Assembly: GCA_040902895.1 (NCBI GenBank)
Contig: JBBDWL010000108.1
Span: forward strand, 27,235-91,234
Direction of reading: 5' to 3'
Source: JALYRV01 sp040902895
GTDB lineage: Bacteria; Acidobacteriota; Vicinamibacteria; Vicinamibacterales; SCN-69-37
DNA length: 64,000 nt
Below the pieces are notes generated by a model that was not told where the DNA came from, did no database searches, and saw only the letters and a list, made by a program, of their open reading frames with translations. This document shows positions 15,964-24,198 of the stretch, in pieces (position 1 is the stretch's first letter; the number at the start of each line of letters is the position of its first letter). A program made the position numbers and the translations under genes.

Positions 15964-16548
15964 GTGATTCCGCCGTCCCTGCTGCTCGAAGCCTATCGCC
16001 GCGGGCTGTTTCCGATGGGGATGCCCGATGGCTCCGTGCAGTGGTTCTCGCCCGATCCGCGCGCCATCATTCCTCTCGACACATTTCACGTTCCGCGGCG
16101 CCTCGCGCGTGCCGCGCGCGCGGCAGGTACCGCCGGGACTGACGTGCGCATCGACACCGCCTTCGTAGACGTCGTGCAGGCCTGCGCCGAGCGGGCTGAT
16201 GGCGATGGCACCTGGATCACCGGCGAAATTCTCGACAGCTACGAAAGCCTGCACGATCTTGGATTCGCCCACTCGGTGGAAGTCTGGCAGGAGGGCGCGT
16301 TGACGGGAGGACTATACGGCGTGGCGGTCGGCTGCGCGTTCTTCGGCGAGTCGATGTTTCATCGCGCGACCGACGCGTCGAAGATCGCGCTGACCGCACT
16401 TGTCGAGCGTCTCCGCGCCCGCGGCTTTACGCTGCTCGACATCCAGTGGGTGACGCCGCATCTGGAACAGTTCGGCGCGGTTGAGATTCCGCGGAAGCAA
16501 TATCTGACGATGCTTGCGGGGGCCGTCGATGGGAACTGCAGCTTCTGA
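15964..16548 (+). CDS. aat: Leucyl/phenylalanyl-tRNA-protein transferase
   Basis: A 194-residue L/F-transferase that adds Leu or Phe from aminoacyl-tRNA to N-terminal Arg or Lys, marking proteins for ClpS/ClpAP degradation. Family blocks are clear: LLLEAYRRGLFPMGMPDGSVQWFSPDPR at the start (residues 6-33), then WITGEILDSYESLHDLGFAHSVEVW and GGLYGVAVGCAFFGESMFHR, DASKIALTALVERL and LDIQWVTPHLEQFG. The start is GTG at 15964. The length is slightly short but normal for the compact bacterial form. Confidence 0.95.
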   Translation: MIPPSLLLEAYRRGLFPMGMPDGSVQWFSPDPRAIIPLDTFHVPRRLARAARAAGTAGTDVRIDTAFVDVVQACAERADGDGTWITGEILDSYESLHDLGFAHSVEVWQEGALTGGLYGVAVGCAFFGESMFHRATDASKIALTALVERLRARGFTLLDIQWVTPHLEQFGAVEIPRKQYLTMLAGAVDGNCSF

Positions 16549-16598
16549 CTCGTGAAGAACGCCGCTTTCGGCAAATCCGACCACGCTCGCATCCTCGA

Positions 16599-16862
16599 GT
16601 GTCGGCTCGCGGCATGAAAAAGGTGCTCGGCTATCTGCTCGGAGGACTGGCGGTCATTTTCGGCGCCGCGACCCTGTTCTTCGCCTACTTCGGCGTGCAA
16701 ATCGTCTACGCCGCCCTGACATTTGAGGGCGAGGGCTCACTTGGCACCGTGGGCCTGTACATCGCCGCGGTGGTATACCCCGTGATGGCGATCATCTGCG
16801 GCAGCATCGCCTGGGCCGCGCGTCGATCGGCCCGACGCCGGCTCGCGCGCGCGGCTTCATGA
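16599..16862 (+). CDS. Small membrane protein of unknown function
   Basis: An 87-residue protein with two predicted membrane segments (LGYLLGGLAVIFGAATLFFA near 10-29 and LYIAAVVYPVMAIICGSIAW near 52-71) and a positively charged tail (RRSARRRLARAAS). I do not recognise a family. Start is either GTG 16599 or ATG 16614, the latter giving MKKVLGYLLGG with a charged n-region. It is flanked by aat and a small soluble ORF with no obvious link. Confidence 0.5.
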   Translation: MSARGMKKVLGYLLGGLAVIFGAATLFFAYFGVQIVYAALTFEGEGSLGTVGLYIAAVVYPVMAIICGSIAWAARRSARRRLARAAS

Positions 16863-16962
16863 AGTCGACTCTGGCCGAGCGCCATTAGCGCGCCGCGGAA
16901 TCCAGCCGCCGGTTCTGGGCGCTACAATCGGGTGTGGCGCTCCGGCGCAGACGGAAGAAGTC
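16863..16962 (+). promoter_or_regulatory. Possible promoter before the small ORF at 16963
   Basis: The 100-nt gap holds a good -10 hexamer TACAAT at 16923-16928 and a purine-rich GGAAGAAG stretch just before the ATG at 16963. The -35 is not clear. A promoter here would drive the small ORF and perhaps the gene at 17209. Confidence 0.35.
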
Positions 16963-17163
16963 ATGAAACAGGCAAAGTATCCAGCTGGATGGGACGAAGC
17001 GCGGGTGAAGCGAGTACTTGCTCACTACGAGCAGCAGTCTGTCGACGAGGCGGTCGCCGAGGACGAGGCTGCATACGAATCGACGACTCACACGGCCATG
17101 GAAGTCCCGGTCGATTTGGTACCGGCCGTCCGCGAGTTGTTGGCTAAACGCCGGGCAGGGTGA
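16963..17163 (+). CDS. Small acidic conserved-looking protein
   Basis: A 66-residue protein starting MKQAKYPAGWDEARVKRVLAHYEQQS and rich in Glu/Ala in its middle (VDEAVAEDEAAYE). The opening PxGWDExRVxxVLxHYE pattern and the PVDLVPAVRELLAK end look like a small conserved family often found near toxin-antitoxin or mobile genes, but I cannot assign a function. No partner toxin gene is adjacent. A Shine-Dalgarno-like GGAAGAAG precedes the ATG. Confidence 0.65.
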   Translation: MKQAKYPAGWDEARVKRVLAHYEQQSVDEAVAEDEAAYESTTHTAMEVPVDLVPAVRELLAKRRAG

Positions 17164-17208
17164 TCGCCGGGTCGGCCCCGTTTTCACGCTTCGCGCGAGG
17201 GAGGCCAT

Positions 17209-18120
17209 GTGCCGATTCCTCTGAATCTCGACGAAGACAAGCTGTGTGAAGCAGCTCTGGCCATCCTTGGGCTGACCGCCCTTGGCAGTCATGGCGTCAC
17301 GCGCGCCTGGAAGGGGATGGACTGGGATCTGCTCGACCTTCTGTTCCGAAAAGGCTGGATCGAGAATCCGGTCGGTAAGTCTAAGTCCGTGGTCCTGACC
17401 GAAGCCGGGGAACAGCTCGCCGCGGAATTCCTCGCGCGTCATTTCGCAAGTCAGTCCGCCGAAGCACCACCGGATGGCCGCTCATCCGTGCGCCGTAGGA
17501 AGGGGACGGTGGCACCGGCGGCGGGCGCCGGGATGGTTCATCAGTTCCGCGTGGCGCTTCTCGGAACGCAGCCACTGGTCTGGCGGCGCGTTCAAGTGCC
17601 GGACGACTACACCTTCTGGGACTTACACGTCGCGCTTCAAGACGCGATGGGATGGCAGGACTACCATCTCCACGAGTTTCGGTTCCCAACACGGCCCAGC
17701 GGGGAGCTGCGGATTGGCATCCCCGATCCTGATTTTCCAGGGGAACGTCCCTGCCTTGCAGGCTGGCAGGTGGAGCTGTCCCAGCACATCCGGCCGGGCA
17801 TGCCTGCTGTCGCCTATTTGTACGACTTCGGCGACGGCTGGGAGCACGAGCTCACCTACGAAGGGCCAGCCGCGCGCGACAAGGCGGCGCGCTATCCGCG
17901 GTGCGTCGACGGCGCCGCCGCGTGCCCACCGGAGGACTGCGGCGGCATTGACGGCTATGAAGAGTTCGTCCGGGCTATGCGTAACCCAAAGCACCCGCGT
18001 CACAAGGAGCTGCGCGAGTGGTTCGGCGGGCCGTTCGATCCCGATGCGTTCGCTCCGGCGACCGTGATGTTCGACGATCCCCGTCGCCGATGGGAGGCGG
18101 CTTTTTCGGGACAGGATTAG
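17209..18120 (+). CDS. DUF6429-like plus pRiA4b ORF-3-like fusion protein
   Basis: A 303-residue protein. The N-terminal 75 residues (ALAILGLTALGSHGVTRAWKGM, then WDLLDLLFRKGWIENPVGKS) resemble the small DUF6429 domain. Residues about 108-295 match the plasmid pRiA4b ORF-3/IS1096 TnpR-like family: FRVALLGTQPLVWRRVQVPD, WQDYHLHEFRF, YLYDFGDGWEHEL, CPPEDCGGIDGYEEF and the C-terminal WFGGPFDPDAF. The function of that family is unknown; it is common on plasmids and near IS elements. The start is GTG 17209, in an ATGTG overlap with an out-of-frame ATG at 17207, behind a strong GAGGGAGG site. The fusion and its neighbour at 16963 suggest acquired DNA. Confidence 0.85.
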   Translation: MPIPLNLDEDKLCEAALAILGLTALGSHGVTRAWKGMDWDLLDLLFRKGWIENPVGKSKSVVLTEAGEQLAAEFLARHFASQSAEAPPDGRSSVRRRKGTVAPAAGAGMVHQFRVALLGTQPLVWRRVQVPDDYTFWDLHVALQDAMGWQDYHLHEFRFPTRPSGELRIGIPDPDFPGERPCLAGWQVELSQHIRPGMPAVAYLYDFGDGWEHELTYEGPAARDKAARYPRCVDGAAACPPEDCGGIDGYEEFVRAMRNPKHPRHKELREWFGGPFDPDAFAPATVMFDDPRRRWEAAFSGQD

Positions 18121-18164
18121 GCATGAGGGCCAGCGCACGAAGCGGAAGGCGCTATGATTCCCCC

Positions 18165-18533
18165 ATGGCTTCCACCACCATCGCCCTCGGCGTCACGCTC
18201 ATCATTGTCGGCCTCGCCGGATACTTTCTGACCGGGATGGTCAGCGTCACCGCATTGATTCCCGCGGTGTTCGGCCTGGTCATTGCGCTGGCCGGCGTGC
18301 TCGCGCGTGACGAGCGCCGCCGCAAGCATGCCATCCATGGAGCGGTGCTGGTCGCGCTGCTGGGATTTCTGGGATCGGTCCGCGGCCTGATTCAGATTGG
18401 CAACGTGTTCGACGGCAGCGCCGAACGGCCCGCCGCCGTGATCGCGCAGTCTCTGATGGCCCTGCTCACGCTCGGCTACATCGTCCTCGCGGTCCGCTCC
18501 TTCGTCGCGGCTCGCCGAGGACGCGCAACGTAA
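18165..18533 (+). CDS. Four-helix membrane protein of unknown function
   Basis: A 122-residue hydrophobic protein with four predicted membrane segments: near residues 5-25 (ALGVTLIIVGLAGYFLTGM), 28-48, 60-80 and 95-115. I do not recognise a family. The frame is open upstream to 18018, but ATG 18165 gives a clean start. It ends 6 nt before the convergent apaG stop. Confidence 0.65.
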   Translation: MASTTIALGVTLIIVGLAGYFLTGMVSVTALIPAVFGLVIALAGVLARDERRRKHAIHGAVLVALLGFLGSVRGLIQIGNVFDGSAERPAAVIAQSLMALLTLGYIVLAVRSFVAARRGRAT

Positions 18534-18539
18534 ATTCGC

Positions 18540-18929
18540 TCAGTGAACCGTATACGGCTCGCTCAGTGTGAACGGGGCGATTTTCGCGTCGAACGTTGTT
18601 CCGTTTGCCGCGAGCATCTGGTAGGTCCCTTCCATCTTTCCGAACGGCGTCGTCAGCGGACATCCTGAGGTGTAAGTGAACGACTCGCCGGGCGCGAGCA
18701 CAGGCTGCTGGCCCACGACGCCGGGGCCGCGCACTTCCTCGACATGGCCTTCCGCGTCGGTGATGATCCAGTGTCGCGAGACGAGCTGCACCACGTCCTG
18801 ACCCTCGTTGGTAATTTCGATCGTATAGAGAAAAAACCACTGGCCGTTGGCCGGGTCTGACCGATCGGCGGCATACTCCGAGAGCACCTGAACGCGCACG
18901 CCGCGGGTGACGGCTTCTGACGAGAACAT
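18540..18929 (-). CDS. apaG: ApaG domain protein
   Basis: A 129-residue ApaG protein, an immunoglobulin-like beta fold related to the domain of Fx-box proteins. The family pattern is present: VTRGVRVQVLSEYAADRSDP, FFLYTIEITNEG, VQLVSRHWIITDAEGHVEEVRGPGVVGQQP and FTYTSGCPLTTPFGKMEGTY. In enterobacteria apaG is linked to magnesium/cobalt resistance and sits near apaH, but here neither apaH nor ksgA is adjacent. Its start codon is 6 nt from the start of the divergent aconitase-like gene. Confidence 0.95.
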   Translation of the reverse strand: MFSSEAVTRGVRVQVLSEYAADRSDPANGQWFFLYTIEITNEGQDVVQLVSRHWIITDAEGHVEEVRGPGVVGQQPVLAPGESFTYTSGCPLTTPFGKMEGTYQMLAANGTTFDAKIAPFTLSEPYTVH

Positions 18930-18935
18930 GCCCCA

Positions 18936-21182
18936 ATGATGGAGGATTCACGAGCGGTACAGCAAGGCCTCTGCGCCATCTGCCGCCACGCGCGTCGCAT
19001 CCGGTCAGATAAAGGGTCGGTGTTCGTCATGTGCGCGCTCTCCAAGACCGACCCTCGATTTCCGAAGTATCCGGCGCTGCCGGTGCTCAGCTGTAGCGGG
19101 TTCGATAGAATCGTTAATTCAATGCCGCACATCCAGCCCGCCCGTCTCAAACCAGGCGTGACCGTCGACGAGCTGCCCGATCCGGTGGCGTTTACCGCCG
19201 CGGCTGGGTCTGACGCGCGCATTACGGGAAAAGCGCTGATTCTCTGGGACGCGAAGGTCCCCGGCGCGGAGCCAGGACCAGGAAAGAAACGCGACGCGAT
19301 CGACACCGATCAGATCACGCCCGCGGCCGACTGCGTGTCTGAAAGCCTCGAGACGCTCGACGAAAAGTGGAAGGCGGGATCGTTCCGGTATCTGATGCCG
19401 GATTTCCGGGCGCGCGTGCACCGGGGCGAGACGTTCGTCATTGCCGGCGATCGCTTTGCGATCGGATCGTCGCGCGAGATGAGCCCCGCGGGCCTCAAGG
19501 GCGTCGCCGAAGAAGTCGGCCGCGAGATGGTCGTCATCTGCGGCAACAACATGGGCGACATCTTCCGCCGCAATGCCTTCAATCTCGGCCTCCATGTGGT
19601 GCAGAGTCCCGAGGCGGTGACTGACGCCGAAGACGGCGACGAGTTCTCGTTCGATCCGGTCTCGCGGCAAATCACCAATATTACGAAGGGGCGCACCTAC
19701 GATCCGTTGCCGCTGTCGCCGAAGGAAGAAGAGATCCGCGTGAGCGGCGGCATCTTCGCGGTCGGCCGGCGCGAGTTCAAGCGGTCGGTGCAGACCACAC
19801 CCGTCGTGGATTTCGCGGACGATGCCCTGGCGCGAACGATGACGACGACGGAGCAGATCGTCTGGGCGCATCGGGTAGACAAGGATTTGTCGCCCGATGA
19901 CTTCAAGCCGGGAGCAACGATCCGGGTGTACGCCGACCTGTTGCCTGCCTCCGACGGCACCGCGCCGTTCTCGATTCACACCTTCAATCAGATCACCGGG
20001 GGCAACACGATCTTTCCGCGGCAAGCCGCAATTGCGAACGATCACTTCGTCTTCACCGGCAAGGACGAGGACGACAAGCAGACCTCGATCGGCCGCGAGT
20101 TCGCGCGCGCGCACGGCCTGCAGAAGCCGTACTACGCCACGCCCGGCGACGGCATCTTCCATTTCTATTTTCCGGAGCAGGGCCTGGTGATGCCGGGCCA
20201 GTTCATTCCGGGCGCCGACTCGCACAGCCGCGCGTACGGCGCCTATGGCGCGGTCGGCATAGGCGTCGGCTCGACGACGCTGGGGTTTGGATGGTCGACG
20301 GGCTACATCTATTTCACGCTGGCGCGGGCGCGGCGCGTGCTGTTCGCGGGAACGCTGCAGCCGTGGGTCGGCGGCAAAGACATCGTGCTGGAACTGCTGC
20401 GGCGTTGGGGTTCGAAGCAGTCGCAGGGGATGTCGGTGGAATTCGTCGATCCCGGTAAAGAGCTGCCGATGGTGTACCGCAACACCATCGCGAACATGAT
20501 GGCCGAGGCCGAGGCGCTCAACGGCATTTTCGCACCCGACGACCTGACCTACGAGTGGTACCGCGCGAAAGGGACGGCCGATCTGCCATATCCGCGAATC
20601 GCGCCCGGCGCCGATGCGCACTTCGAGATCGACGAGACGCTCGATCTCGGCGACATCGGTCCGATGATCGCGAAGCCGTTCAGTCCCGGGAATGCATTTC
20701 CGGCCGGTGAAGTGGCGCGCGAGCATCTGACGTTCGACGCCGCGATGATCGGATCGTGCACCAACGGCAGTTATGGCGATCTGCTGCAGGCGGCCCTCGT
20801 CATCCGCGGCGCGCGCGAGCGCGGCTCGAAGAAAGTCGCGCGGCCGTTCAAGATCTTTCCAGGTTCAGGAGGTGTGGGCCGGCAGATCGAGCGCCCCGAG
20901 AAGCGGCTCGGCGGTGAATCGATCGCTGAAGTGTTCCGCTCGGTTGGCGGAGAGATCCGTCAGTCGTGGTGCGGGCCGTGCTTCGGCCAGGGTCCCGATT
21001 CGTTGAAACCGGGCGAGCGCGCGATCACGTCGTTCAACCGCAACTGGCAGAACCGGATGGGCGTCGGCGGCGAAGGTTATCTCGCGAGTCCGGCCGTCGT
21101 CGCCGCTTCGGCGCTGGTCGGGTACATGGCGCCGCCGAGCGAGCTGGGGCTCGAGTGGAAACCTGAGTTGTATGGGGTCTAG
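18936..21182 (+). CDS. Order-swapped aconitase-superfamily protein with fused zinc-ribbon
   Basis: A 748-residue protein with three parts. Residues 12-55 hold a small zinc-ribbon-like unit (CAICRHARRIR, then MCALSKTDPRFPKYPALPV and a final LSCSGFD). Residues about 75-280 are a LeuD-like swivel domain (DTDQITPA, GSSREMSPAG, NNMGDIFRRNAFNLGL). Residues about 290-740 are a LeuC-like catalytic domain (PGADSHSRAYGAYGA, GSCTNGSYGDL and CGPCFGQGPDS as 4Fe-4S ligands). Known aconitases and fused isopropylmalate isomerases have the catalytic half first, so this order is unusual. Alternative start ATG 19122 would give only the isomerase part. Substrate is unclear; no leuA or leuB is nearby. Confidence 0.85.
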   Translation: MMEDSRAVQQGLCAICRHARRIRSDKGSVFVMCALSKTDPRFPKYPALPVLSCSGFDRIVNSMPHIQPARLKPGVTVDELPDPVAFTAAAGSDARITGKALILWDAKVPGAEPGPGKKRDAIDTDQITPAADCVSESLETLDEKWKAGSFRYLMPDFRARVHRGETFVIAGDRFAIGSSREMSPAGLKGVAEEVGREMVVICGNNMGDIFRRNAFNLGLHVVQSPEAVTDAEDGDEFSFDPVSRQITNITKGRTYDPLPLSPKEEEIRVSGGIFAVGRREFKRSVQTTPVVDFADDALARTMTTTEQIVWAHRVDKDLSPDDFKPGATIRVYADLLPASDGTAPFSIHTFNQITGGNTIFPRQAAIANDHFVFTGKDEDDKQTSIGREFARAHGLQKPYYATPGDGIFHFYFPEQGLVMPGQFIPGADSHSRAYGAYGAVGIGVGSTTLGFGWSTGYIYFTLARARRVLFAGTLQPWVGGKDIVLELLRRWGSKQSQGMSVEFVDPGKELPMVYRNTIANMMAEAEALNGIFAPDDLTYEWYRAKGTADLPYPRIAPGADAHFEIDETLDLGDIGPMIAKPFSPGNAFPAGEVAREHLTFDAAMIGSCTNGSYGDLLQAALVIRGARERGSKKVARPFKIFPGSGGVGRQIERPEKRLGGESIAEVFRSVGGEIRQSWCGPCFGQGPDSLKPGERAITSFNRNWQNRMGVGGEGYLASPAVVAASALVGYMAPPSELGLEWKPELYGV

Positions 21183-21219
21183 GGCCGCTAACCACGTCAA
21201 CGCGCCCTCGGGGCGCCAG

Positions 21220-23448
21220 ATGATCTTCTGTCTCCTGTATTCTGTCTCCTGTCTTCTTCTGATTCGTCCGGCCGCACAGCAGTTGCCCGTCATCGAGCCG
21301 ACCGGCGGCCTTGTCATCACCAGCTCCGTCGCGATAAAACCTGGCACGTACCGCCTCCCGGCGTCTGGAGAGGCGCCGCTCATTACGGTGCGCGGCTCGA
21401 ATGTCACAGTGGATTTTCAGGGCGCCGTGCTCGAGGGATCGGATCCGGAGTCGGATCCCGACGGGTATGCCGGCACCGCCGTGCTGATCGATGGCGGCGA
21501 TCATGTCACCATCCGCAACGCCGTCATCCGCGGCTACAAAATCGCGATCGAGGCGCGCCGCTCACCCAATCTGCACCTGACGCGCAACGATCTCAGCCAC
21601 AACTGGAAAGAGCGCCTGTGGAGCCTGATCGAGCACGAAAGCCTGCTCGACTGGATGTCGTACCACGACAACGAGAGAGACGAGTGGCGGCGTTTCGGCG
21701 GCGGCATGTATCTGGTGGAATGCGACAACGCCGAGATCGATCACAACATCGTCCGGCAGGGCCAGAACGCCCTGATGGTCACGCGCTCGTCAGGCCTGTC
21801 GATCTGGAACAACACCTTCGAATTCAATTCGTCGCTGGGCATCGGCCTCTATCGGGTCACGAAGAGCCGCATCCTGCACAACCGGATCGACTGGAACGTC
21901 CGCGGCTACAGCCACGGCTTCTATAACCGCGGCCAGGACTCGGCCGGACTGCTCATGTACGAGCAGTCGAGCGACAACATCGTCGCCTACAACTCGGTCA
22001 CGCACAGCGGCGACGGGCTGTTTCTCTGGGCCGGCCAGTCGACGATGAACACGGGCAAGGGCGGCGCGAACGACAATCTGTTTTATCGTAACGATTTCTC
22101 ATACGCCCCCACCAACGGCGTCGAGACGACGTTCAGCCGCAACTACTTCATCGAGAACCGCATCGAGGGCAACTGGCATGGCGTCTGGGGCGGCTACAGC
22201 TGGAGCTCGGTCTTCGACGGCAACCGCTTCGCCGGCAATGACGAGGCGATCGCCATCGAGCACGGCCAGGACATTCTCATCCGCAACAACATCTTCACGG
22301 GCGACAAGAAAGCCATTCGCATCTGGGCCAACGAGACGCAGGATCCCAACTGGGGCTATCCGAAGAATCGCGATACACGCAGCCGCAACTTCGACATCAG
22401 TCACAACCGCTTCACCGGACACGACGTCGCGCTCGAGATCGACGACACCACTGACGTCGCCATGCGCGGCAACACGTTCGAGAACGTGACGTCGCGGCTC
22501 ATCATGACGGGTTCAACCGACCGGGTCGCGCTGTCGATTCCGGGCATCTCCGTGCTGCGCGACCCGCCGCCGCTCGTCGAGGTGCCGCTGCCGCTCGAGG
22601 AGGGTGTGGACACGATGGTGACCCGCCGCGGCCGCGAATTCATCATCGTCGACGAATGGGGGCCCTATGATTATCGTTCCCCTAAACTGTGGCCCGCGAT
22701 CGCCGATCGTATTGATTGGATTGATTCGACCAGACGATTTCCGCTCGGCGGACTTGGCGCGCGGCGCGACATCATTGCGCCAGACGCGCCGGTGGAGCTG
22801 CGCGTCCTCGGACCCGAAGGCGCCTGGAAAGCCGCGCGTGTCATGGGCGGTTCGCTCTCGGCGCAGGGCGGCAAGGTTCCCGGTGAAGTCACGTTCACAC
22901 CTGTTCGCGGCGCCGCCGAACAGCGCGTCAATCTGATCTACACAGGCGCGGCACTGCTATCGCCGCGCGGCCGGCGCGTGCCCGCCGGCGAGCCGTACAC
23001 GTTTTCTTTCTATCGCTTGGAGCCGGCCGTGAACTGGACGGTCCGCTGGTATGCGTGGCCCGAAAGCGCGGATCCGGTGACGTCGCCCGAGGCGTTCCGC
23101 AAGGTGGTCGCCGGCACGCCGATTCTCATCGAGCGTCCGCGCCGCCTCGATCACATCGGCGGCCGCGCGTTCACAGCCGGCGTTCCTGCCGATCGCGCTG
23201 CGCTCGTTGCCGAAGGCGCCGTGACGCTTCCGCCAGGTCCCGCCGACGCGTTTCTGCTGCGCACGATCAGTGACGATGGGGTGCGGGTGTGGGTGGATGG
23301 GGTCCTGGTGATCGACAACTGGGACATCCATGGATCCGAAATCGATACCGCCGTGGTGTCGGGCGGCGCTCATACAATCAGAGTGGAATATTTCGAAGCG
23401 ACCGGCTGGGCCGAACTCCGGCTGGAATTCGCGAGGAATCTCAAATGA
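21220..23448 (+). CDS. Secreted parallel beta-helix protein with PA14-like C-terminus
   Basis: A 742-residue exported protein. Signal peptide MIFCLLYSVSCLLLIRPAAQ is encoded by a TCTGTCTCCTGT-type repeat. Residues about 70-430 form a right-handed beta-helix with many N-x-I/F rungs (VECDNAEIDHNIVRQGQ, RNNIFTGDKKAIRIW, ISHNRFTGHDVALEI), as in pectate-lyase and NosD/CASH proteins. The last 140 residues resemble a PA14-like carbohydrate-binding domain (LRTISDDGVRVWVDGVLVID and GGAHTIRVEYFEATGWAELR). It probably binds or cleaves polysaccharide outside the cell; no catalytic residues can be assigned. The frame is open from 21172, inside the aconitase gene, but ATG 21220 begins the signal peptide. 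Confidence 0.85.
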   Translation: MIFCLLYSVSCLLLIRPAAQQLPVIEPTGGLVITSSVAIKPGTYRLPASGEAPLITVRGSNVTVDFQGAVLEGSDPESDPDGYAGTAVLIDGGDHVTIRNAVIRGYKIAIEARRSPNLHLTRNDLSHNWKERLWSLIEHESLLDWMSYHDNERDEWRRFGGGMYLVECDNAEIDHNIVRQGQNALMVTRSSGLSIWNNTFEFNSSLGIGLYRVTKSRILHNRIDWNVRGYSHGFYNRGQDSAGLLMYEQSSDNIVAYNSVTHSGDGLFLWAGQSTMNTGKGGANDNLFYRNDFSYAPTNGVETTFSRNYFIENRIEGNWHGVWGGYSWSSVFDGNRFAGNDEAIAIEHGQDILIRNNIFTGDKKAIRIWANETQDPNWGYPKNRDTRSRNFDISHNRFTGHDVALEIDDTTDVAMRGNTFENVTSRLIMTGSTDRVALSIPGISVLRDPPPLVEVPLPLEEGVDTMVTRRGREFIIVDEWGPYDYRSPKLWPAIADRIDWIDSTRRFPLGGLGARRDIIAPDAPVELRVLGPEGAWKAARVMGGSLSAQGGKVPGEVTFTPVRGAAEQRVNLIYTGAALLSPRGRRVPAGEPYTFSFYRLEPAVNWTVRWYAWPESADPVTSPEAFRKVVAGTPILIERPRRLDHIGGRAFTAGVPADRAALVAEGAVTLPPGPADAFLLRTISDDGVRVWVDGVLVIDNWDIHGSEIDTAVVSGGAHTIRVEYFEATGWAELRLEFARNLK
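21226..21262. repeat. TCTGTCTCCTGT-type repeat forming a signal peptide
   Basis: Units of TCTGTCTCCTGT and TCTCCTGT recur here (CTTCTGTCTCCTGTATTCTG and onward) and encode FCLLYSVSCLLL of the beta-helix protein. The complement AGGAGACAGGA is the core of the islands at 52783-52806, 54419-54440 and 58402-58440. Confidence 0.8.
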
Positions 23449-24188
23449 TCGAATGGCTGGCGGACCCTCAGGCCTGGATTGCACTGTTCACGCTGACGGT
23501 GCTCGAGATCGTGCTGGGCGTCGACAACATCATCTTCATCTCGATTCTGGCGGGGAAGCTGCCGGGCGGCCAGCAGGCGAAGGCGCGGCGCGTGGGTCTG
23601 CTGCTCGCGATGGTGATGCGCATCCTGCTGCTGTTCTCGATCGCGTGGATCATCAAATTGACCGCGCCGTGGTTCACGCTGTTCGGCCATGCCTTCTCGG
23701 GCCGCGATCTGATCCTGCTCCTCGGCGGCCTGTTCCTGATTGCGAAGGCGACGCACGAGATCCACGACAAGCTCGAAGGCGACGAAGGCCATGGCTCGGC
23801 GCGCGTCGCGGCCTCGTTCATGAGCGTGATCATCCAGATCATGTTGCTCGATATCGTCTTTTCACTCGACTCCGTCATTACGGCGGTCGGCATGGCCGAC
23901 GACCTGGGCGTGATGGTCGCGGCGGTGATCATCGCGGTCGGCGTGATGATGGTGTCGGCCGGCGCCATCTCAGGGTTCGTGGAGCGCCATCCCACGGTGA
24001 AGATCCTCGCGCTGAGTTTCCTGATTCTGATTGGCGTGTCGCTGACCGGGGAAGGCTTCGGCCATCACATTCCGAAGGGCTACATCTATTTCGCGATGGC
24101 GTTCTCGGTCTTCGTCGAGATGATCAACCTGCGCGTGCGGTCCAAAGGCAAGCCGGTGCAGCTGCACCAGCCGTATGTGGAGGGGTAA
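23445..24188 (+). CDS. TerC family integral membrane protein
   Basis: A 247-residue TerC-family protein with about seven membrane helices. The family signature is clear: LTVLEIVLGVDNIIFISILA near residues 17-36, LLGGLFLIAKATHEIH near 97 and the second acidic motif LLDIVFSLDSVITAVGMADD near 142. TerC proteins are linked to metal export, especially manganese, and to tellurite resistance. The conserved Asp residues in both motifs are intact. The start overlaps the beta-helix stop as ATGA. Confidence 0.92.
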   Translation: MIEWLADPQAWIALFTLTVLEIVLGVDNIIFISILAGKLPGGQQAKARRVGLLLAMVMRILLLFSIAWIIKLTAPWFTLFGHAFSGRDLILLLGGLFLIAKATHEIHDKLEGDEGHGSARVAASFMSVIIQIMLLDIVFSLDSVITAVGMADDLGVMVAAVIIAVGVMMVSAGAISGFVERHPTVKILALSFLILIGVSLTGEGFGHHIPKGYIYFAMAFSVFVEMINLRVRSKGKPVQLHQPYVEG

Positions 24189-24198
24189 GACGAAACAC

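Noticed and set aside
16963..17163. Stand-alone antitoxin of a toxin-antitoxin pair
   Set aside because: No toxin-like gene overlaps or follows; the following gene belongs to a different family.
19119..20726. 535-codon minus-strand open frame opposite the aconitase-like gene
   Set aside because: It is antisense to a gene with clear conserved motifs; long antisense frames are common in GC-rich genes.
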